A stretch of 64,000 nt of DNA from Loktanella atrilutea (GCF_900128995.1 NZ_FQUE01000003.1:124001-188000), one strand, 5' to 3'. Shown: positions 8,462 to 19,589, counted from the stretch's first letter. Notes: generated by a model not told the origin, from the letters alone. A program made the numbers and translations.

Positions 8462-11173
8462 TCAGAGTGCGCCGTGGCAGTGCTTGAACTTCTTGCCCGA
8501 TCCGCAGGGACAGGCATCGTTGCGCGCCGGATTGCCCCAGGTGCGGGGATCGTCCTCGACGAACCCTTCGCGGGCCGAGGCGTCGCCGGGCGTCGCGGCA
8601 GAGGTCGCGCGTTCCACGGTGTCCGTCGGCGCGGGTGCGGAGGCGGCCTGCTGCTGGCGCAGTTGCGCCACCATCTGCGCCTGTTGTTCGGCGGTCATCG
8701 GCTGGATTTGACCCAGTTTTTGCGTCACATCGAGGCGCAGGCCATCCAGCAGGCGCTCGAACAACTGGAAGCCTTCGGTCTTGTATTCGTTCAGCGGATC
8801 GCGCTGCGCGTAGCCGCGGAAGCCCACGACCGACCGCAGGTGTTCCAACGTCACCAGATGCTCGCGCCACTTGGCGTCGATGGTCTGCAGCAATACCTGC
8901 TTTTCGATGTTGCGGATGGTGTCGGCGCCAAAGGCCTCTTCCTTCTTCGCCATGTGCTCGTCGGAGGCCTGCTCCAGCCGCTCGCGCATGACTTCGGCAT
9001 CGACGCCTTCTTCCTGCGCCCAGGCCATGACCGGCACGTCCATCCCGAGGTTCTGGATCACGTCGGCATAAAGCGCCTCTGTCGTCCACTGGTCGGCGTA
9101 GCTGCGCGGCGGCATGTGCTCGTCGACCATGTCCTCGATGACCTGATGACGCATGTCGCGTGCGATCTCCGACAGGTCAGTCGCCTCCATGATCTCGCGC
9201 CGCTGGCCGAAGATCACCTTGCGCTGTTCGTTCATCACGTCGTCGAACTTCAGCAGCTGCTTGCGGATATCGAAGTTGCGCCCCTCGACCTTGGCCTGCG
9301 CGCGTTCCAGCGACTTGTTCACCCAAGGATGCACGATCGCCTCGCCTTCCTTCATGCCCAGCGTCGACAGCACCTTGTCCAGACGCTCGGACCCGAAGAT
9401 CCGCATCAGGTCATCGTCAAGCGACAGGAAGAACGACGAACGCCCCGGGTCGCCCTGCCGGCCGGAGCGACCACGCAGCTGGTTGTCGATGCGGCGGGAT
9501 TCGTGACGCTCGGTCGCCAGCACGAACAGGCCGCCGGTCTCCAGCACCTTCTTCTTTTCATCTGCATGCTCCGACTCGATCCGCTGGCGGATCTCGTCGG
9601 GATTGGCCTCGGGGTCTGCGTCCAACGCCTCGATCACCTTCAGCTCCACGTTGCCGCCCAGCTGGATGTCGGTGCCGCGACCGGCCATGTTCGTCGCGAT
9701 GGTGACGGCGCCCAGTTTGCCTGCGTCGGCGATGATCTGCGCTTCCTGTTCGTGCTGACGGGCGTTCAGAACGTTATGCGGGATGCCCTCGCCCTTCAGC
9801 AGGTTGGACAGGAATTCCGACTTCTCGATGCTGGTCGTGCCGACGAGGATCGGCTGCTGCTTGGCATTCGCCTCGCGAATTTCCTTGATCACGCCCTCGA
9901 ACTTCTCGCGCGCGGTTCGATAAACCTGATCGTGTTCGTCCTGACGCGCAATGGGACGGTTCGTCGGCACCTCGACCACGCCGAGGCCGTAGATCTCCAT
10001 GAATTCGTCGGCCTCGGTCAACGCCGTGCCGGTCATGCCACCCAGCTTGTCATAAAGGCGGAAGTAGTTCTGGAAGGTGACAGACGCGAGCGTCACGTTC
10101 TCGGGCCGGATGCTGACGCCCTCCTTGGCCTCGATCGCCTGATGCAGACCATCGGACAGACGGCGGCCGGTCATCATGCGGCCGGTGAACTCGTCGATCA
10201 GCACGACCTCGTCGTTGCGGACGATGTAGTCCTTGTCCTTGGCGAACAGCTTGTGCGCCTTCAAGGCCTGGCTGGTGTGGTGAACCAGAGAGGCGCTTTC
10301 CGGGTCATAGAGGGTCTGACCTTCCGGCAGCAGGCCGATCCGCGACAGGGCCTCTTCGAGATAGTCGTTGCCTTCGTCGGTAAAGGCCACCGACCTCTGC
10401 TTTTCGTCCAGCGTGAAATGATCGTCAATGATCCCCGGCACGATGGTATCGATATCGCGATACATCTGGCTGCGGTCCTGCGCCGGGCCCGAGATGATCA
10501 GCGGCGTCCGCGCCTCGTCGATAAGGATCGAGTCGACCTCGTCCACGATGGCGTAGTTGTGGGGGCGCTGATACATTTGGCTGAGCTCGGACCGCATGTT
10601 GTCACGCAGGTAATCAAAGCCAAGCTCGTTGTTGGTGGCATAGGTCACGTCGCACTGATAGGCGACCCGCTTTTCCTCTTCGGGCTGCTGCGGCACCACA
10701 ACGCCGGTGGTCAGGCCAAGCGCGCCATAGACCTTGGACATCCAGTCGGCGTCGCGGCGGGCAAGGTAGTCGTTCACCGTGACGATGTGGACACCCTTGC
10801 CGGACAGCGCGTTCAGGTAGGCTGGGAAGGTGGCGACGAGGGTCTTGCCCTCGCCCGTCTTCATCTCGGCAATGTTACCCTGATGCAGAAAAATCCCGCC
10901 CATCAACTGCGTGTCGAAAGCGCGCAGCCCCAGCGCACGCCGCGCCGCTTCGCGGCAATTGGCGAAGGCTTCGGGCAGCATGTCATCAAGGCTTTCGCCC
11001 CTACGCGCCCGTTCCTGAAATGCGCGGGTGCGTTCCTTGATCTGCATGTCGGACAGGGCCGCGAACTCTGGCTCCAGTGCGTTGATCCGGTCGATCAGTG
11101 GGCGCACGGCCTTCACCTTGCGGTCGTTCGCGGTCCCGAAGACCTTTTTTGCAATCGTTCCAAGACCCAGCAT
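8462..11173 (-). CDS. secA: Protein translocase ATPase SecA
   Basis: 903 aa, full length. The motor has Walker [12 protein letters not shown] near residue 105 and the [19 protein letters not shown] block near residue 210. The helicase-type second nucleotide fold includes [15 protein letters not shown] near residue 495. The C-terminus ends in the zinc-binding, SecB-contacting motif [14 protein letters not shown]. It drives post-translational export through SecYEG at the inner membrane. It is divergent from the parvulin gene, sharing a 190-nt intergenic region. Confidence 0.99.
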   Translation of the reverse strand: MLGLGTIAKKVFGTANDRKVKAVRPLIDRINALEPEFAALSDMQIKERTRAFQERARRGESLDDMLPEAFANCREAARRALGLRAFDTQLMGGIFLHQGNIAEMKTGEGKTLVATFPAYLNALSGKGVHIVTVNDYLARRDADWMSKVYGALGLTTGVVVPQQPEEEKRVAYQCDVTYATNNELGFDYLRDNMRSELSQMYQRPHNYAIVDEVDSILIDEARTPLIISGPAQDRSQMYRDIDTIVPGIIDDHFTLDEKQRSVAFTDEGNDYLEEALSRIGLLPEGQTLYDPESASLVHHTSQALKAHKLFAKDKDYIVRNDEVVLIDEFTGRMMTGRRLSDGLHQAIEAKEGVSIRPENVTLASVTFQNYFRLYDKLGGMTGTALTEADEFMEIYGLGVVEVPTNRPIARQDEHDQVYRTAREKFEGVIKEIREANAKQQPILVGTTSIEKSEFLSNLLKGEGIPHNVLNARQHEQEAQIIADAGKLGAVTIATNMAGRGTDIQLGGNVELKVIEALDADPEANPDEIRQRIESEHADEKKKVLETGGLFVLATERHESRRIDNQLRGRSGRQGDPGRSSFFLSLDDDLMRIFGSERLDKVLSTLGMKEGEAIVHPWVNKSLERAQAKVEGRNFDIRKQLLKFDDVMNEQRKVIFGQRREIMEATDLSEIARDMRHQVIEDMVDEHMPPRSYADQWTTEALYADVIQNLGMDVPVMAWAQEEGVDAEVMRERLEQASDEHMAKKEEAFGADTIRNIEKQVLLQTIDAKWREHLVTLEHLRSVVGFRGYAQRDPLNEYKTEGFQLFERLLDGLRLDVTQKLGQIQPMTAEQQAQMVAQLRQQQAASAPAPTDTVERATSAATPGDASAREGFVEDDPRTWGNPARNDACPCGSGKKFKHCHGAL

Positions 11174-11285
11174 GTGCTCTCCAAGCGGACCTGTGCCGCC
11201 CCTGTGATACCGATGTGAGAGGAGGTTGCTTGTAGGCGTATGCCAAGGCCCTTAGACAAGGCAGCAAGACCAGCCCCCTCAAGGC

Positions 11286-11314
11286 TTGACAGCGATGTAA
11301 GGGGCGGGCTGAAA
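11286..11314 (+). promoter_or_regulatory. Candidate sigma-70 promoter of the parvulin-argJ-mutT operon
   Basis: A consensus -35 TTGACA at 11286-11291, a 17-nt spacer, and a weak -10 CTGAAA at 11309-11314, about 50 nt before the start codon. No other good -35 is seen in the gap. Confidence 0.4.
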
Positions 11315-11363
11315 ACTGTCAACGTTGCGCCCCCCGGGGTGCATGAGAGTAAGGACGTAAACG

Positions 11364-12359
11364 ATGTCGAAACTGACCTATCTGCTGGGCTCTGCCGCCA
11401 TGGCGCTGACCCTCGCGAATGCCGTTCAGGCGCAGGATACCACCACGACAGAGGCCCCCGCCACCGCGGCACCTGCGACGGAAGCCCCCGCGACCGATGC
11501 ACCTTCGACCGACGCGCCGTCATCGGAGGCTTCAGCAACGGACGCCACCGCCGCGGATGCAGACACCACCGCACCGGCCACCGCCGATCCCGCAACCGTC
11601 GTCGCTACCGTCGACGGCACCGAGATTACCCTTGGTCAGATGATCATCGCGCGCAGCCAGCTCCCGCAACAGTATAACCAGTTCCCCCCCGATGTGATCT
11701 ATCAGGGCATCCTTGATCAGGTCGTGCAGCAGCAGCTGCTGTCCAACAGTCTGACCGACGTGCCGGCCCGCGTGGTCTGGGCCATGGCGAACGAGGAACG
11801 GTCCCTGCGGGCGGGCGAGGTCATCACCGACCTGAGCGCCACCGCCGTCACCGACGAGGCGGTCCAAGCTGCCTATGACGAGATGACCGCCGCCGCGACG
11901 GCAAACCCCGTCACGGAATGGAATGCCAGCCACCTGTTGGTCGACACGAAAGAGGCCGCCGAGGCCGCGCAGGAACGGATCAATAAAGGAGAGGACTTCG
12001 CGGCTGTCGCGACAGAGGTCTCCACCGGCCCGTCCGGCCCCACGGGCGGAGAGCTGGGCTGGTTCGGACCGGGCCAGATGGTCGCCGAATTCGAGACGGC
12101 GCTGGACGGCATGAAGCCCGGCGACGTGTCCGGTCCGGTCCAGACCCAGTTCGGCTGGCACATCATCAAGCTGAACGAGACCCGAGAGAAGCCGGTCCCG
12201 CCGCTGGAGGAGGTCAAGCCCGAGATCGTCAGCAAGCTTCAGGAAGCCGTCATCCTTGCCAAGATCGAGGAGTTGAAGGCCAATGCCGACATCACCCTGC
12301 CGGAAGAGGGCAGCATCGACCCCTCCGTCCTGACCAACCTCGACCTGCTGGAGAAGTAA
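11364..12359 (+). CDS. Periplasmic parvulin-type peptidyl-prolyl isomerase (PpiC/SurA-like)
   Basis: 331 aa. Signal peptide 1-23 ending VQAQ, then a low-complexity Thr/Ala/Pro/Asp-rich linker (about 24-75) built from repeated APATxAP and DAPST units. An N-terminal helical chaperone region follows, then a parvulin domain (about 190-285) with ASHLLVDTKEAA, GGELGWFGPGQMV and FGWHIIKL. It should assist folding of exported proteins. The start has AAGGA 8 nt upstream. It is followed by argJ after 3 nt, and the GGAGAAG near its 3' end serves as argJ's ribosome-binding site. Confidence 0.92.
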   Translation: MSKLTYLLGSAAMALTLANAVQAQDTTTTEAPATAAPATEAPATDAPSTDAPSSEASATDATAADADTTAPATADPATVVATVDGTEITLGQMIIARSQLPQQYNQFPPDVIYQGILDQVVQQQLLSNSLTDVPARVVWAMANEERSLRAGEVITDLSATAVTDEAVQAAYDEMTAAATANPVTEWNASHLLVDTKEAAEAAQERINKGEDFAAVATEVSTGPSGPTGGELGWFGPGQMVAEFETALDGMKPGDVSGPVQTQFGWHIIKLNETREKPVPPLEEVKPEIVSKLQEAVILAKIEELKANADITLPEEGSIDPSVLTNLDLLEK

Positions 12360-12362
12360 GTA

Positions 12363-13574
12363 ATGGCCATCTCCCCGCTCGCGCCTGCCGCCTTTCCTGA
12401 CCTGCCTGTCATCGAGGGCGTCACCTTCGCGGCAGCGCAGGCGGGGGTCAAATACAAGAACCGGACCGATGTGATGCTGGCGGTGCTTGCTGCCGGCAGC
12501 ACCGTCGCCGGCGTCTTCACCCGCAGCGCGACCCGTTCGGCCCCGGTGCTCGACTGCCAGTCGAAGCTGGGGGCCGGTGACGGTCCTGCCGCGATCCTCG
12601 TGAACTCCGGCAATTCCAACGCCTTCACCGGCAAGGCCGGCACCACCTCCGTCGCCGCGATCTGCGATTCCGTGGCCGTCGCGACCGGCATCGATGCGGC
12701 CCGCGTCTTCACCGCCTCTACCGGCGTGATCGGCGAACCCCTGCCCCACGACCGGATCGTCGCGAAGATCGAAGAACTGACCGCCGCGCAATCCGCCACT
12801 GCCATGAACGACGCCGCCCGCGCCATCATGACGACGGACACCTTTCCCAAGGGGGCGACGCAGACGGTCGAGATCGACGGTAAGCCCGTGAAGATCGCCG
12901 GCATCGCCAAGGGCTCCGGCATGATCGCCCCCGACATGGCGACGATGCTGGTCTACATCTTCACCGATGCGAAGATCGCCTATCGGCCATTGCAGGACAT
13001 GCTGGGCCGCCTGACCGACCGGACCTTCAACAACATCACCGTGGACAGCGACACCTCCACCTCCGACAGTCTGATGCTGGCGGCGACCGGCACCTCCGGT
13101 GTCGACGTGACCGGCCAACAGGCTTTCGAGGACGCACTGCACGCCGTCATGCTGGACCTGTCTCACCAGGTCGTGCGCGACGGTGAAGGGGCGACGAAGT
13201 TCGTCACGATCAACGTCACGGGCGCCGCCTCCGACGCCGACGCGCGCCGCGTCGCCATGGCCACGGCGAACAGCCCGCTGGTCAAGACCGCGGTTGCCGG
13301 CGAGGATCCGAACTGGGGCCGCATCGTCATGGCCGTCGGCAAGTCCGGCGCACAGGCCGACCGCGACCGCCTTACGATCCGGCTGGGCGATCTGGTGCTG
13401 GCCCGCGACGGCTGGCGTGCGCCGGAATATTCCGAAGAAAAATGCGCCGCCTACATGAAGAACCCGGATATCGACATCAACATCGACCTCGGCCTCGGTG
13501 ACGGCGCCAGCACCGTCTGGACCTGCGACCTGACCCACGCCTACATCACGATCAACGCCGACTACCGGTCGTGA
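12363..13574 (+). CDS. argJ: Bifunctional ornithine acetyltransferase / N-acetylglutamate synthase ArgJ
   Basis: 403 aa. It catalyses the first and fifth steps of the cyclic arginine pathway by moving acetyl between N-acetylornithine and glutamate. The autocleavage site is visible in [14 protein letters not shown] (near residue 200), where the Thr of ATML becomes the nucleophile of the beta chain. The N-terminal [13 protein letters not shown] block and the conserved EDPNWGRI segment near residue 315 are also present. It overlaps mutT by 4 nt. argG, of the same pathway, lies 23 kb away at 37012. Confidence 0.97.
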   Translation: MAISPLAPAAFPDLPVIEGVTFAAAQAGVKYKNRTDVMLAVLAAGSTVAGVFTRSATRSAPVLDCQSKLGAGDGPAAILVNSGNSNAFTGKAGTTSVAAICDSVAVATGIDAARVFTASTGVIGEPLPHDRIVAKIEELTAAQSATAMNDAARAIMTTDTFPKGATQTVEIDGKPVKIAGIAKGSGMIAPDMATMLVYIFTDAKIAYRPLQDMLGRLTDRTFNNITVDSDTSTSDSLMLAATGTSGVDVTGQQAFEDALHAVMLDLSHQVVRDGEGATKFVTINVTGAASDADARRVAMATANSPLVKTAVAGEDPNWGRIVMAVGKSGAQADRDRLTIRLGDLVLARDGWRAPEYSEEKCAAYMKNPDIDINIDLGLGDGASTVWTCDLTHAYITINADYRS

Positions 13575-13969
13575 AGGTCCTGCTCGTCTCGGCCGTCGCG
13601 CTGATCGACGTGGACGGGCGCGTCCTGCTGGCCCAGAGGCCCGAAGGCAAGTCCCTCGCCGGCCTCTGGGAATTTCCCGGCGGCAAGGTCGATGCAGGCG
13701 AAACGCCGGAACAGGCCCTGATCCGCGAATTGCAGGAGGAACTGGGCATCGATACCTGGGCCTCCTGCCTCGCGCCGCTGACCTTTGCCAGCCACACCTA
13801 CGACGACTTCCACCTGCTGATGCCACTCTACGCCTGCCGCAAATGGCAGGGCACACCACAGGGGCGCGAGGGGCAGACGCTCAAATGGGTCCGCGCAAAC
13901 GATCTGACCCACTACCCCATGCCCCCTGCGGACATCCCCCTCATCCCGATCCTGCGCGACTGGCTCTGA
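13571..13969 (+). CDS. mutT: 8-oxo-dGTP diphosphatase MutT (NUDIX)
   Basis: 132 aa starting with GTG inside the argJ stop (GTGA overlap). It contains a complete NUDIX box: [20 protein letters not shown] followed by ELGI at residues about 38-60. The short single-domain form and the [20 protein letters not shown] lead-in match MutT, which removes oxidised dGTP from the nucleotide pool. The operon with argJ is a common alphaproteobacterial arrangement. Other small NUDIX pyrophosphatases cannot be fully excluded. Confidence 0.9.
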   Translation: MKVLLVSAVALIDVDGRVLLAQRPEGKSLAGLWEFPGGKVDAGETPEQALIRELQEELGIDTWASCLAPLTFASHTYDDFHLLMPLYACRKWQGTPQGREGQTLKWVRANDLTHYPMPPADIPLIPILRDWL

Positions 13970-13978
13970 CGGGCCTGT

Positions 13979-14000
13979 CCTCGCTTTTTCCAAAATACTC
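13979..14000. repeat. Intergenic repeat A, copy 1 (CTCGCTTTTTCCAAAATACTC type)
   Basis: A 22-nt string that recurs with small changes at 21465-21486. Both copies lie just after a plus-strand gene that converges on a minus-strand gene, and both are followed by a GC-rich inverted repeat. Confidence 0.6.
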
Positions 14001-14032
14001 AAAATCCGGCGCCGCCCCAGGCGCCTTCCCCT

Positions 14033-14055
14033 CTCATTCATCTGACCAGATAAAC
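14033..14055. repeat. Intergenic repeat B, copy 1 (near-palindrome ATCTGACCAGATAAAC)
   Basis: 23 nt, identical at 20 of 23 positions to 25774-25796. The core ATCTGrCCAGrT is nearly self-complementary, suggesting a dimeric protein site or a mobile palindromic repeat. Confidence 0.6.
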
Positions 14056-14058
14056 GCA

Positions 14059-14093
14059 AAGAAAAAGGCCCGCCAGCAACGCTGACGGGCCTT
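14059..14093 (-). terminator. Intrinsic terminator of infB
   Basis: AAGGCCCGCCAGC (14065-14077) / GCTGACGGGCCTT (14081-14093) pair over 13 positions with one wobble. On the minus strand the stem is followed by TTTTTCTTTG. It lies about 24 nt past the infB stop. Confidence 0.85.
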
Positions 14094-14116
14094 CACTATT
14101 CTAAGGGCAGCACCCT

Positions 14117-16609
14117 TTACAGATTACGCTCCACCGACTCGCGCTCGAAGATCTCGATCACGTCGCCGGGGCGGATATCCTCGTAGTTCTCGAAGGCCAT
14201 GCCGCATTCCTGGCCTGACTGGACCTCGGTCACCTCGTCCTTGAAACGCTTCAGCGTCTTCAGCGTGCCTTCGTGGATCACCACGTTGTCGCGCAGCAGA
14301 CGCACGCCGGCAGAACGCCGCGCCACACCTTCGGTGACCAGACAGCCCGCGACGTTGCCCACGTTGGAGACCTTGAAGACCTCCTTGATGTTTGCATAGC
14401 CGATGAACTTCTCGCGGATCTCGTTCGACAGAAGACCGGAGGCCGCCTGCTTGATGTCGTCCACGAGCGCGTAAATCACCGAGTAGTACCGGATCTCCAC
14501 GCCCTTCTGGTTGGCCACGTTGCGCGCCGTCGCATTGGCGCGGACGTTGAAGCCGATGACCGGCGCACCCGATGCTTCGGCCAGGCCGATGTCCGTCTCG
14601 GTGATGGCACCGACACCCGAGTGCAGCACGCGGACGCGCACCTCATCGTTGCCGATCTTCTCCATCGCCTGAACGATCGCCTCGGCGGAGCCCTGAACGT
14701 CGGCCTTCACCACGATCGGCAGTTCGCTGACCGACTGGTTCGCCTTGGCGTTCGCCATCAGCTGTTCCAGCGTGGTCGCGGCCCCGATGGCGGCGCGCTT
14801 GTCCTTAGCGGCCTTCATCCGGTAGTCCGCGATCTCGCGCGCCTGCGCCTCGGTCTCGACTACGTTCAGCACGTCGCCGGCCTCGGGTGTGCCGTTCAGA
14901 CCCAACACCTCGACGGGGACGGACGGACCGGCCTCGTTCACGCGGTCGCCCTTGTCGTCGATCAGCGCGCGGACCTTGCCCCACTGTTCGCCGACGACGA
15001 AGATATCGCCGCGCTTCAGTGTACCGTGCTGCACCAGAACCGTGGCCACCGGACCGCGGCCCACGTCAAGCTGCGCCTCGATCACGGCACCCATGGCGGC
15101 GCGGTCGGGGTTGGCCTTGAGGTCGAGGATTTCGGCCTGCAGTGCGATCGCTTCCAGCAGATTGTCGAGCCCCGCACCCGTCTGGGCCGATACCTCGACG
15201 TCCTGCACGTCGCCGGACATCTTCTCGACGATGACTTCGTGCTGCAGCAGGTCGGTCCGCACCTTGTCGGGATTGGCCGAGGGCTTGTCCATCTTGTTGA
15301 TCGCCACGATCATCGGCACCTTGGCCGCCTTGGCGTGGTTGATCGCCTCGATGGTCTGCGGCATCACGGCGTCGTCCGCAGCAACCACCAGCACGACGAT
15401 GTCGGTAACCTGCGCACCGCGCGACCGCATCGAGGTAAAGGCGGCGTGGCCCGGGGTGTCGAGGAACGACAGCACCTGACCGCCTTCGGTCGTCACCTGA
15501 TAGGCACCGATATGCTGGGTAATGCCACCGGCTTCGCCGGCGACGACGCGGGTCTTGCGGATCGCGTCCAGCAGCGAAGTCTTGCCATGGTCGACGTGGC
15601 CCATGATCGTGATGATCGGCGCACGCGGTTTCAGGTCGCTGGCCTTGTCCTCGACCTGGTCGATGACCTGTTCCACGTCCGAATCGGACACGCGGACGAC
15701 CTTGTGGCCGAATTCCTCGATCAGCAGTTCGGCCGTATCGGCGTCGATGGTTTCGGTCTGCGTGACCATCATGCCCATCTTCATCAGTTCCTTGACGACG
15801 TCGGACGTCCGTTCGGCCATCCGGTTCGCCAGTTCCCCGACGGTGATCGCCTCGGGCAGCTGCACGTCGCGCACGACCTTTTCGCGCTCGACCTGACCGC
15901 CCATCGCCTTCTGGCGGGCGCGGTCCTGCTTGCGCTTCATCTGCGCCATGGACCGCTGACGACCGCCCTCGCGTCCGGTCAGGGCATCGTTCAGCGTCAG
16001 CTTGCCGCCGCGGCGGCCGTCGCCCTCGCGGGCCGGCTTTGCCTTGGTCGTGTCACGGGTCTGTGCCTCGCGCTCGCGCTCCGTCGCCTTGCGCGGGGCA
16101 CTGGACGTCGGGCGATCCACCTCGGTCTGTCCCGGAGGTGCGTCGACCTGCACCGCAGGCGCATTCCGGGCGGCATCCGCCGCGCGACGCTTCTCTTCCT
16201 CTTCCTCTGCCTTCGCGCGGGCCCGCTCCTCGCGCTCGCGATCCTCGGCCTCCTTGGCCTCTATCTCGGCACGGCGGCGCTCACGCTCCTCGGCACGCTC
16301 CTTTTCTTCGGCTTCGCGCTTGGCGGCTTCCTCAACTTCGCGCGACTTCGCCAGCGCCAGTGCCTTCATCCGACGGGCGAGTTCGACGTCCGAGATGCCT
16401 GCAGGCCGCTTCGACGGATCGCCACCTGCCGGCAAGCCAGCAGCCACGCCGGTCTTGGGCGCAGGTGTTCCGGGCTTCGGCACCACGACGCGCTTGCGCT
16501 TGGTTTCCACAACGACGTTCTTCGTCCGGCCGTGGCTGAAGCTCTGCTTCACGTTGCTCGGACGCGACCCGCCAAGGCCCAATGGTTTCTTGCCGTCAGT
16601 ATCGCTCAT
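14117..16609 (-). CDS. infB: Translation initiation factor IF-2
   Basis: 830 aa. The GTPase core has G1 [15 protein letters not shown]3 DTPGHAAF and G4 [10 protein letters not shown] (residues about 335-440), followed by the usual IF2 domains that carry initiator tRNA to the 30S subunit. The N-terminal third contains a long charged Glu/Arg/Lys region (about 85-155), predicted helical, then basic Gly-rich stretches. It is the last gene of the rimP-nusA-ylxR-infB operon, starting 4 nt after the upstream stop. It is followed by the terminator at 14059-14093. Confidence 0.98.
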   Translation of the reverse strand: MSDTDGKKPLGLGGSRPSNVKQSFSHGRTKNVVVETKRKRVVVPKPGTPAPKTGVAAGLPAGGDPSKRPAGISDVELARRMKALALAKSREVEEAAKREAEEKERAEERERRRAEIEAKEAEDREREERARAKAEEEEEKRRAADAARNAPAVQVDAPPGQTEVDRPTSSAPRKATEREREAQTRDTTKAKPAREGDGRRGGKLTLNDALTGREGGRQRSMAQMKRKQDRARQKAMGGQVEREKVVRDVQLPEAITVGELANRMAERTSDVVKELMKMGMMVTQTETIDADTAELLIEEFGHKVVRVSDSDVEQVIDQVEDKASDLKPRAPIITIMGHVDHGKTSLLDAIRKTRVVAGEAGGITQHIGAYQVTTEGGQVLSFLDTPGHAAFTSMRSRGAQVTDIVVLVVAADDAVMPQTIEAINHAKAAKVPMIVAINKMDKPSANPDKVRTDLLQHEVIVEKMSGDVQDVEVSAQTGAGLDNLLEAIALQAEILDLKANPDRAAMGAVIEAQLDVGRGPVATVLVQHGTLKRGDIFVVGEQWGKVRALIDDKGDRVNEAGPSVPVEVLGLNGTPEAGDVLNVVETEAQAREIADYRMKAAKDKRAAIGAATTLEQLMANAKANQSVSELPIVVKADVQGSAEAIVQAMEKIGNDEVRVRVLHSGVGAITETDIGLAEASGAPVIGFNVRANATARNVANQKGVEIRYYSVIYALVDDIKQAASGLLSNEIREKFIGYANIKEVFKVSNVGNVAGCLVTEGVARRSAGVRLLRDNVVIHEGTLKTLKRFKDEVTEVQSGQECGMAFENYEDIRPGDVIEIFERESVERNL

Positions 16610-16613
16610 CTAG

Positions 16614-17240
16614 CTATGTATCCTTCCCGACAGCCATATTGCCGTCGTCAATCTCGCGGATGCCGCGCAGTCTTGCGGCTTCCTCTACAACACGGTCACT
16701 GAGTCCGCCAGTCGCGAGCGCGCCATGTATCACACTTTGCCGCCCGAATGCCAAACCCAATTCAGCTGCAGTCAAGCAACTGTAATATCTTGCCCCTTCG
16801 GGCGTCCAAAGCTTGGCCTTGCCGCGCTCTGACCCATCGTGGGCCTGCAGCAGGACCCGCACCCGCGCGCCCCCGGCCAGCCAGCCCTTGACCTTCTCGA
16901 AGCCGCAGACCGCCAGACCCGCCTTGCGGGCCATCGCGATCAGGTCCAGCGTGCGCCGGGCCAGCTGCCGCTCGACCTCTTCCGTCAGTCCGTCCGGGAC
17001 GCTGACCGGCGCCTTGGCCGACCGGCTGAACTGGCCCTTGCGAGCCTTGTCCAGCGCGTCTCGAGTCGATGCGACATACATACCACGTCCGGGCAACTTG
17101 CCCAAGATGTCGGGCACGACCTGATTGTCAGGCCCGACCACGAAGCGGACCAGACCGGACTTCGGCTGCGTCTCGCCGGTGACGATGCACCGCCGCTCCG
17201 GTCCGTCCTCGTAGGTCTTCTTCAATCCGCCACGGGTCAT
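16614..17240 (-). CDS. YlxR (DUF448)-L7Ae-like RNA-binding fusion protein
   Basis: 208 aa from ATG 17238-17240; the frame is open further upstream, but that would overlap nusA, and MTRGGLKKTYEDG is a typical N-terminus. The N-terminal YlxR domain has ERRCIVTGETQPKSGLVRFV and KLPGRGMYV. The C-terminal half resembles the L7Ae/ribosomal L30e fold (RRTLDLIAMARKAGLAVCG). In other bacteria YlxR and an L7Ae-type YlxQ are separate small genes at this same place; in alphaproteobacteria they are often joined. The exact RNA target is unknown. Confidence 0.9.
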   Translation of the reverse strand: MTRGGLKKTYEDGPERRCIVTGETQPKSGLVRFVVGPDNQVVPDILGKLPGRGMYVASTRDALDKARKGQFSRSAKAPVSVPDGLTEEVERQLARRTLDLIAMARKAGLAVCGFEKVKGWLAGGARVRVLLQAHDGSERGKAKLWTPEGARYYSCLTAAELGLAFGRQSVIHGALATGGLSDRVVEEAARLRGIREIDDGNMAVGKDT

Positions 17241-17256
17241 GTGCAGTCGAAGGCCC

Positions 17257-18867
17257 TCAGGCCTCCGCCTCCTCTTCCATATCGGTATCATCGTCGTCGG
17301 CGACAAGGTCTGCCGGGTCGACCCAGCCCAGCGCCACACGCGCTGTCATGACAAGGGTTTGTGCCTCTTCGAGGCTCAGGTCGAACTTCTCCAGCACGCC
17401 CTCGTCCTTGTGACGCTGACCGTCGACAACCGTCCAGCCGCCGGCAAGTTCCCAGTCCGCACAGGTCGCGAAATCTTCCAGCGTCTTGACGCCATCCATC
17501 GCCAGTGCCTCGACCATCTGCGGGGTGAGACCCTCGAAGCTGACGAGGCTGTCCTCGACACCCAGCTCGCGGGCGTGATCCAGAGCCTTCTTGTTCTGCG
17601 CTTCCAGATAGTCGCGGGCACGGGCCTGCAACTCGCCAGCCGTATCAGCGTCGACACCTTCGATGACAAGCAATTCCTCGGCCTCGACATAGGCAACCTC
17701 TTCGAGGTTCGTGAACCCCTCCGAAACAAGCAGTTGGGCAAAGAATTCGTCCAGATCCAGCGTGTCCATGAACAGCTTCGTGCGCAGTTCAAACTCGGCC
17801 TGACGACGCTTGGATTCCTCTTCCTCGGTCAGGATGTCGATATCCAGACCGGTCAGCTGCGACGCCAGACGCACGTTCTGGCCGCGACGTCCGATGGCCA
17901 GCGAAAGCTGCTCCTCCGGCACGACGACCTCGATCTTGCCGGCCTCTTCGTCCAGCACGACCTTCGACACTTCGGCGGGCTGCAGCGCGTTCACCAGGAA
18001 CGTCGGCATATCCTCGTTCCAGGGAATGATGTCGATCTTCTCGCCCTGAAGCTCGTTCACGACGGCCTGCACGCGGGAACCGCGCATACCGACGCAGGCA
18101 CCGACCGGGTCGATGCTGCTGTCATACGAAATAACGGCGATCTTGGCGCGCGACCCGGGGTCGCGGGCGACGGCCTTGATCTCGATGATGCCCTCGTAGA
18201 TCTCGGGCACTTCCATCTTGAACAGCTCGGCCATGAACTCGGGCGCTGTCCGCGACAGGAATATCTGCGGCCCGCGCTGTTCGCGGCGCACGTCCTTGAT
18301 GTAGCAACGGATGCGGTCGTTGGGGCGATAGGCTTCGCGGCCAATCTTCTCGTTCCGGCGCAGGATCGCCTCGCCGCTGCCCACGTCGACGATGACGTTG
18401 CCGTATTCCTCGCGCTTGACCAGCGCGTTGATGATCGTACCGGCGCGGTCCTTGAAATCCTCGTACTGCTTGTCGCGCTCCGCTTCGCGGACCTTCTGCA
18501 GGATGACCTGCTTGGCCGACTGCGCGGCGATGCGCCCGAGCTCGACGGGCGGCACTTCCTCGACCAGCGTGTCGCCGATCTGGGGGTTTTCCATCCAGTC
18601 CTTCGCCGTTTCCAGCGTGAACTGCGCCTGATAGTTCTCGAATTCCTCGTCCTCGACGACCGTCCGGACGCGGGTAAAGGTCGCGCGACCTGTCTTGCGG
18701 TCGATGCTGACACGAATGTCCATTTCCGCGCCGTAGCGGGACTTCGCCGCCCGGGCGAGGGATTCCTCCATCGCCTCGACCACGAGGCCGGGGTCGATGT
18801 TCTTTTCGCGGGCGACCGCCTCGGCGGTCTGCAGCAGCTCGAGCTGGTTTGCGGAAGTAATGGCCAT
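17257..18867 (-). CDS. nusA: Transcription termination/antitermination factor NusA
   Basis: 536 aa. An N-terminal RNA-polymerase-binding domain is followed by S1 (about 135-200), two KH domains (including [18 protein letters not shown] and [16 protein letters not shown]) and two C-terminal acidic repeats near residues 365-420 and 440-510. It ends in an acidic [13 protein letters not shown] tail. It modulates pausing, termination and antitermination on the elongating polymerase. Its ATG overlaps the rimP TGA by one base. Because NusA acts on terminators, the terminator-like hairpin in this operon's leader is of interest. Confidence 0.98.
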   Translation of the reverse strand: MAITSANQLELLQTAEAVAREKNIDPGLVVEAMEESLARAAKSRYGAEMDIRVSIDRKTGRATFTRVRTVVEDEEFENYQAQFTLETAKDWMENPQIGDTLVEEVPPVELGRIAAQSAKQVILQKVREAERDKQYEDFKDRAGTIINALVKREEYGNVIVDVGSGEAILRRNEKIGREAYRPNDRIRCYIKDVRREQRGPQIFLSRTAPEFMAELFKMEVPEIYEGIIEIKAVARDPGSRAKIAVISYDSSIDPVGACVGMRGSRVQAVVNELQGEKIDIIPWNEDMPTFLVNALQPAEVSKVVLDEEAGKIEVVVPEEQLSLAIGRRGQNVRLASQLTGLDIDILTEEEESKRRQAEFELRTKLFMDTLDLDEFFAQLLVSEGFTNLEEVAYVEAEELLVIEGVDADTAGELQARARDYLEAQNKKALDHARELGVEDSLVSFEGLTPQMVEALAMDGVKTLEDFATCADWELAGGWTVVDGQRHKDEGVLEKFDLSLEEAQTLVMTARVALGWVDPADLVADDDDTDMEEEAEA

Positions 18868-19466
18868 CAGGTGTTCTCCTCATTCCCATCAATGATGGTT
18901 TCAATCTCGTCGAATTGGGCCTCGTCGATCTGCCCGCTGTCCTTGCGCCCGCGCAACACGTCGCGGATCAGCTCGTCCGTCAGCACCAGCTTGGCGTCGG
19001 ACAGCCACTCGAACTTCAGGCCGATCGTGACCTCTTCCTTGCCGTGGTCGCCGGCAGAGATGGTGATCAACACCTCGTCGCCCTCGGTGCCGGCCAGCTC
19101 GCCCTTGAACCGGCGGCGGCCGTCGATCAGCTGGTCGGTCTCGAGCTTCGCCTCGAAGCCCTGCCACTGGTCGAAATCCTTCAGGCGGGTCAGCGGCCGG
19201 TCGATGCCGGGGCTGCTGACCTCCAGCGTGTAGTTGTCGAGGATCGGATCTTCGACGTCCAGCACGGCACCCACGGCGGTGCTGATCTGGGCGCAGTCGT
19301 CGACCTCGATCGTGCCGTCGGGCTTCTGCGCCATGATCTGGAGCGTCGATTCCTTGCCGGTCATCAGGCGGATGCGCACGACCTCGAACCCCATGTCCTC
19401 GATGACGGGGGTGACGATCTCGGCGATCCGGCGGTCGATGGCCGCCTTGGCGATCAGGTCGTTCAT
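18867..19466 (-). CDS. rimP: Ribosome maturation factor RimP
   Basis: 199 aa from ATG 19464-19466, preceded by TTGGAGGAATCC. The DUF150 core is visible: an N-terminal half around [12 protein letters not shown], then [33 protein letters not shown] and the C-terminal SH3-like domain. RimP is needed for 30S maturation. The C-terminal tail ([19 protein letters not shown]) is acidic and longer than in enteric RimP, as is common in Rhodobacterales. First gene of the rimP-nusA-ylxR-infB operon. Confidence 0.95.
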   Translation of the reverse strand: MNDLIAKAAIDRRIAEIVTPVIEDMGFEVVRIRLMTGKESTLQIMAQKPDGTIEVDDCAQISTAVGAVLDVEDPILDNYTLEVSSPGIDRPLTRLKDFDQWQGFEAKLETDQLIDGRRRFKGELAGTEGDEVLITISAGDHGKEEVTIGLKFEWLSDAKLVLTDELIRDVLRGRKDSGQIDEAQFDEIETIIDGNEENT

Positions 19467-19481
19467 GGATTCCTCCAAGCA

Positions 19482-19506
19482 CAAAAAAACGGGCGCGCGG
19501 CCCGTT
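19482..19506 (-). terminator. Intrinsic terminator in the rimP leader (attenuator candidate)
   Basis: Perfect 7-bp GC-rich stem AACGGGC / GCCCGTT (19500-19506 and 19488-19494 on the minus strand), 5-nt loop, followed by seven T (19483-19489). It lies between the predicted start site (about 19554) and the rimP ribosome-binding site, with only 15 nt separating it from the rimP start codon. Confidence 0.8.
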
Positions 19507-19560
19507 ATGAATTCCGGTTGGGCGCTGGGGGTGGAGGCCAGCACGCCGCTGTTGAGAAGC

Positions 19561-19589
19561 CATATAGAGCAACCGTGACGCCACCGCAA
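19561..19589 (-). promoter_or_regulatory. Candidate promoter of the rimP-nusA-ylxR-infB operon
   Basis: On the minus strand, -35 TTGCGG (19584-19589), a 17-nt spacer, and -10 TATATG (19561-19566). A transcript would start near 19554 and run about 50 nt before meeting the terminator at 19482-19506. Confidence 0.55.

Noticed and set aside
8444-11218. A 924-codon open frame on the plus strand, antisense to secA
   Set aside because: It mirrors the secA codon pattern in a GC-rich gene, has a His/Leu/Arg-rich composition and no recognisable domain or ribosome-binding site.
11532-13859. A 775-codon minus-strand frame over the parvulin, argJ and mutT genes
   Set aside because: Crosses three clear genes on the other strand; low-complexity Gly/Arg/Asp composition.
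14273-16702. An 809-codon plus-strand frame antisense to infB
   Set aside because: Shadow of infB; His/Arg/Leu-rich composition without a domain.
17239-19233. A 664-codon plus-strand frame antisense to nusA and rimP
   Set aside because: Shadow frame; no protein family recognised and the sense genes are certain.
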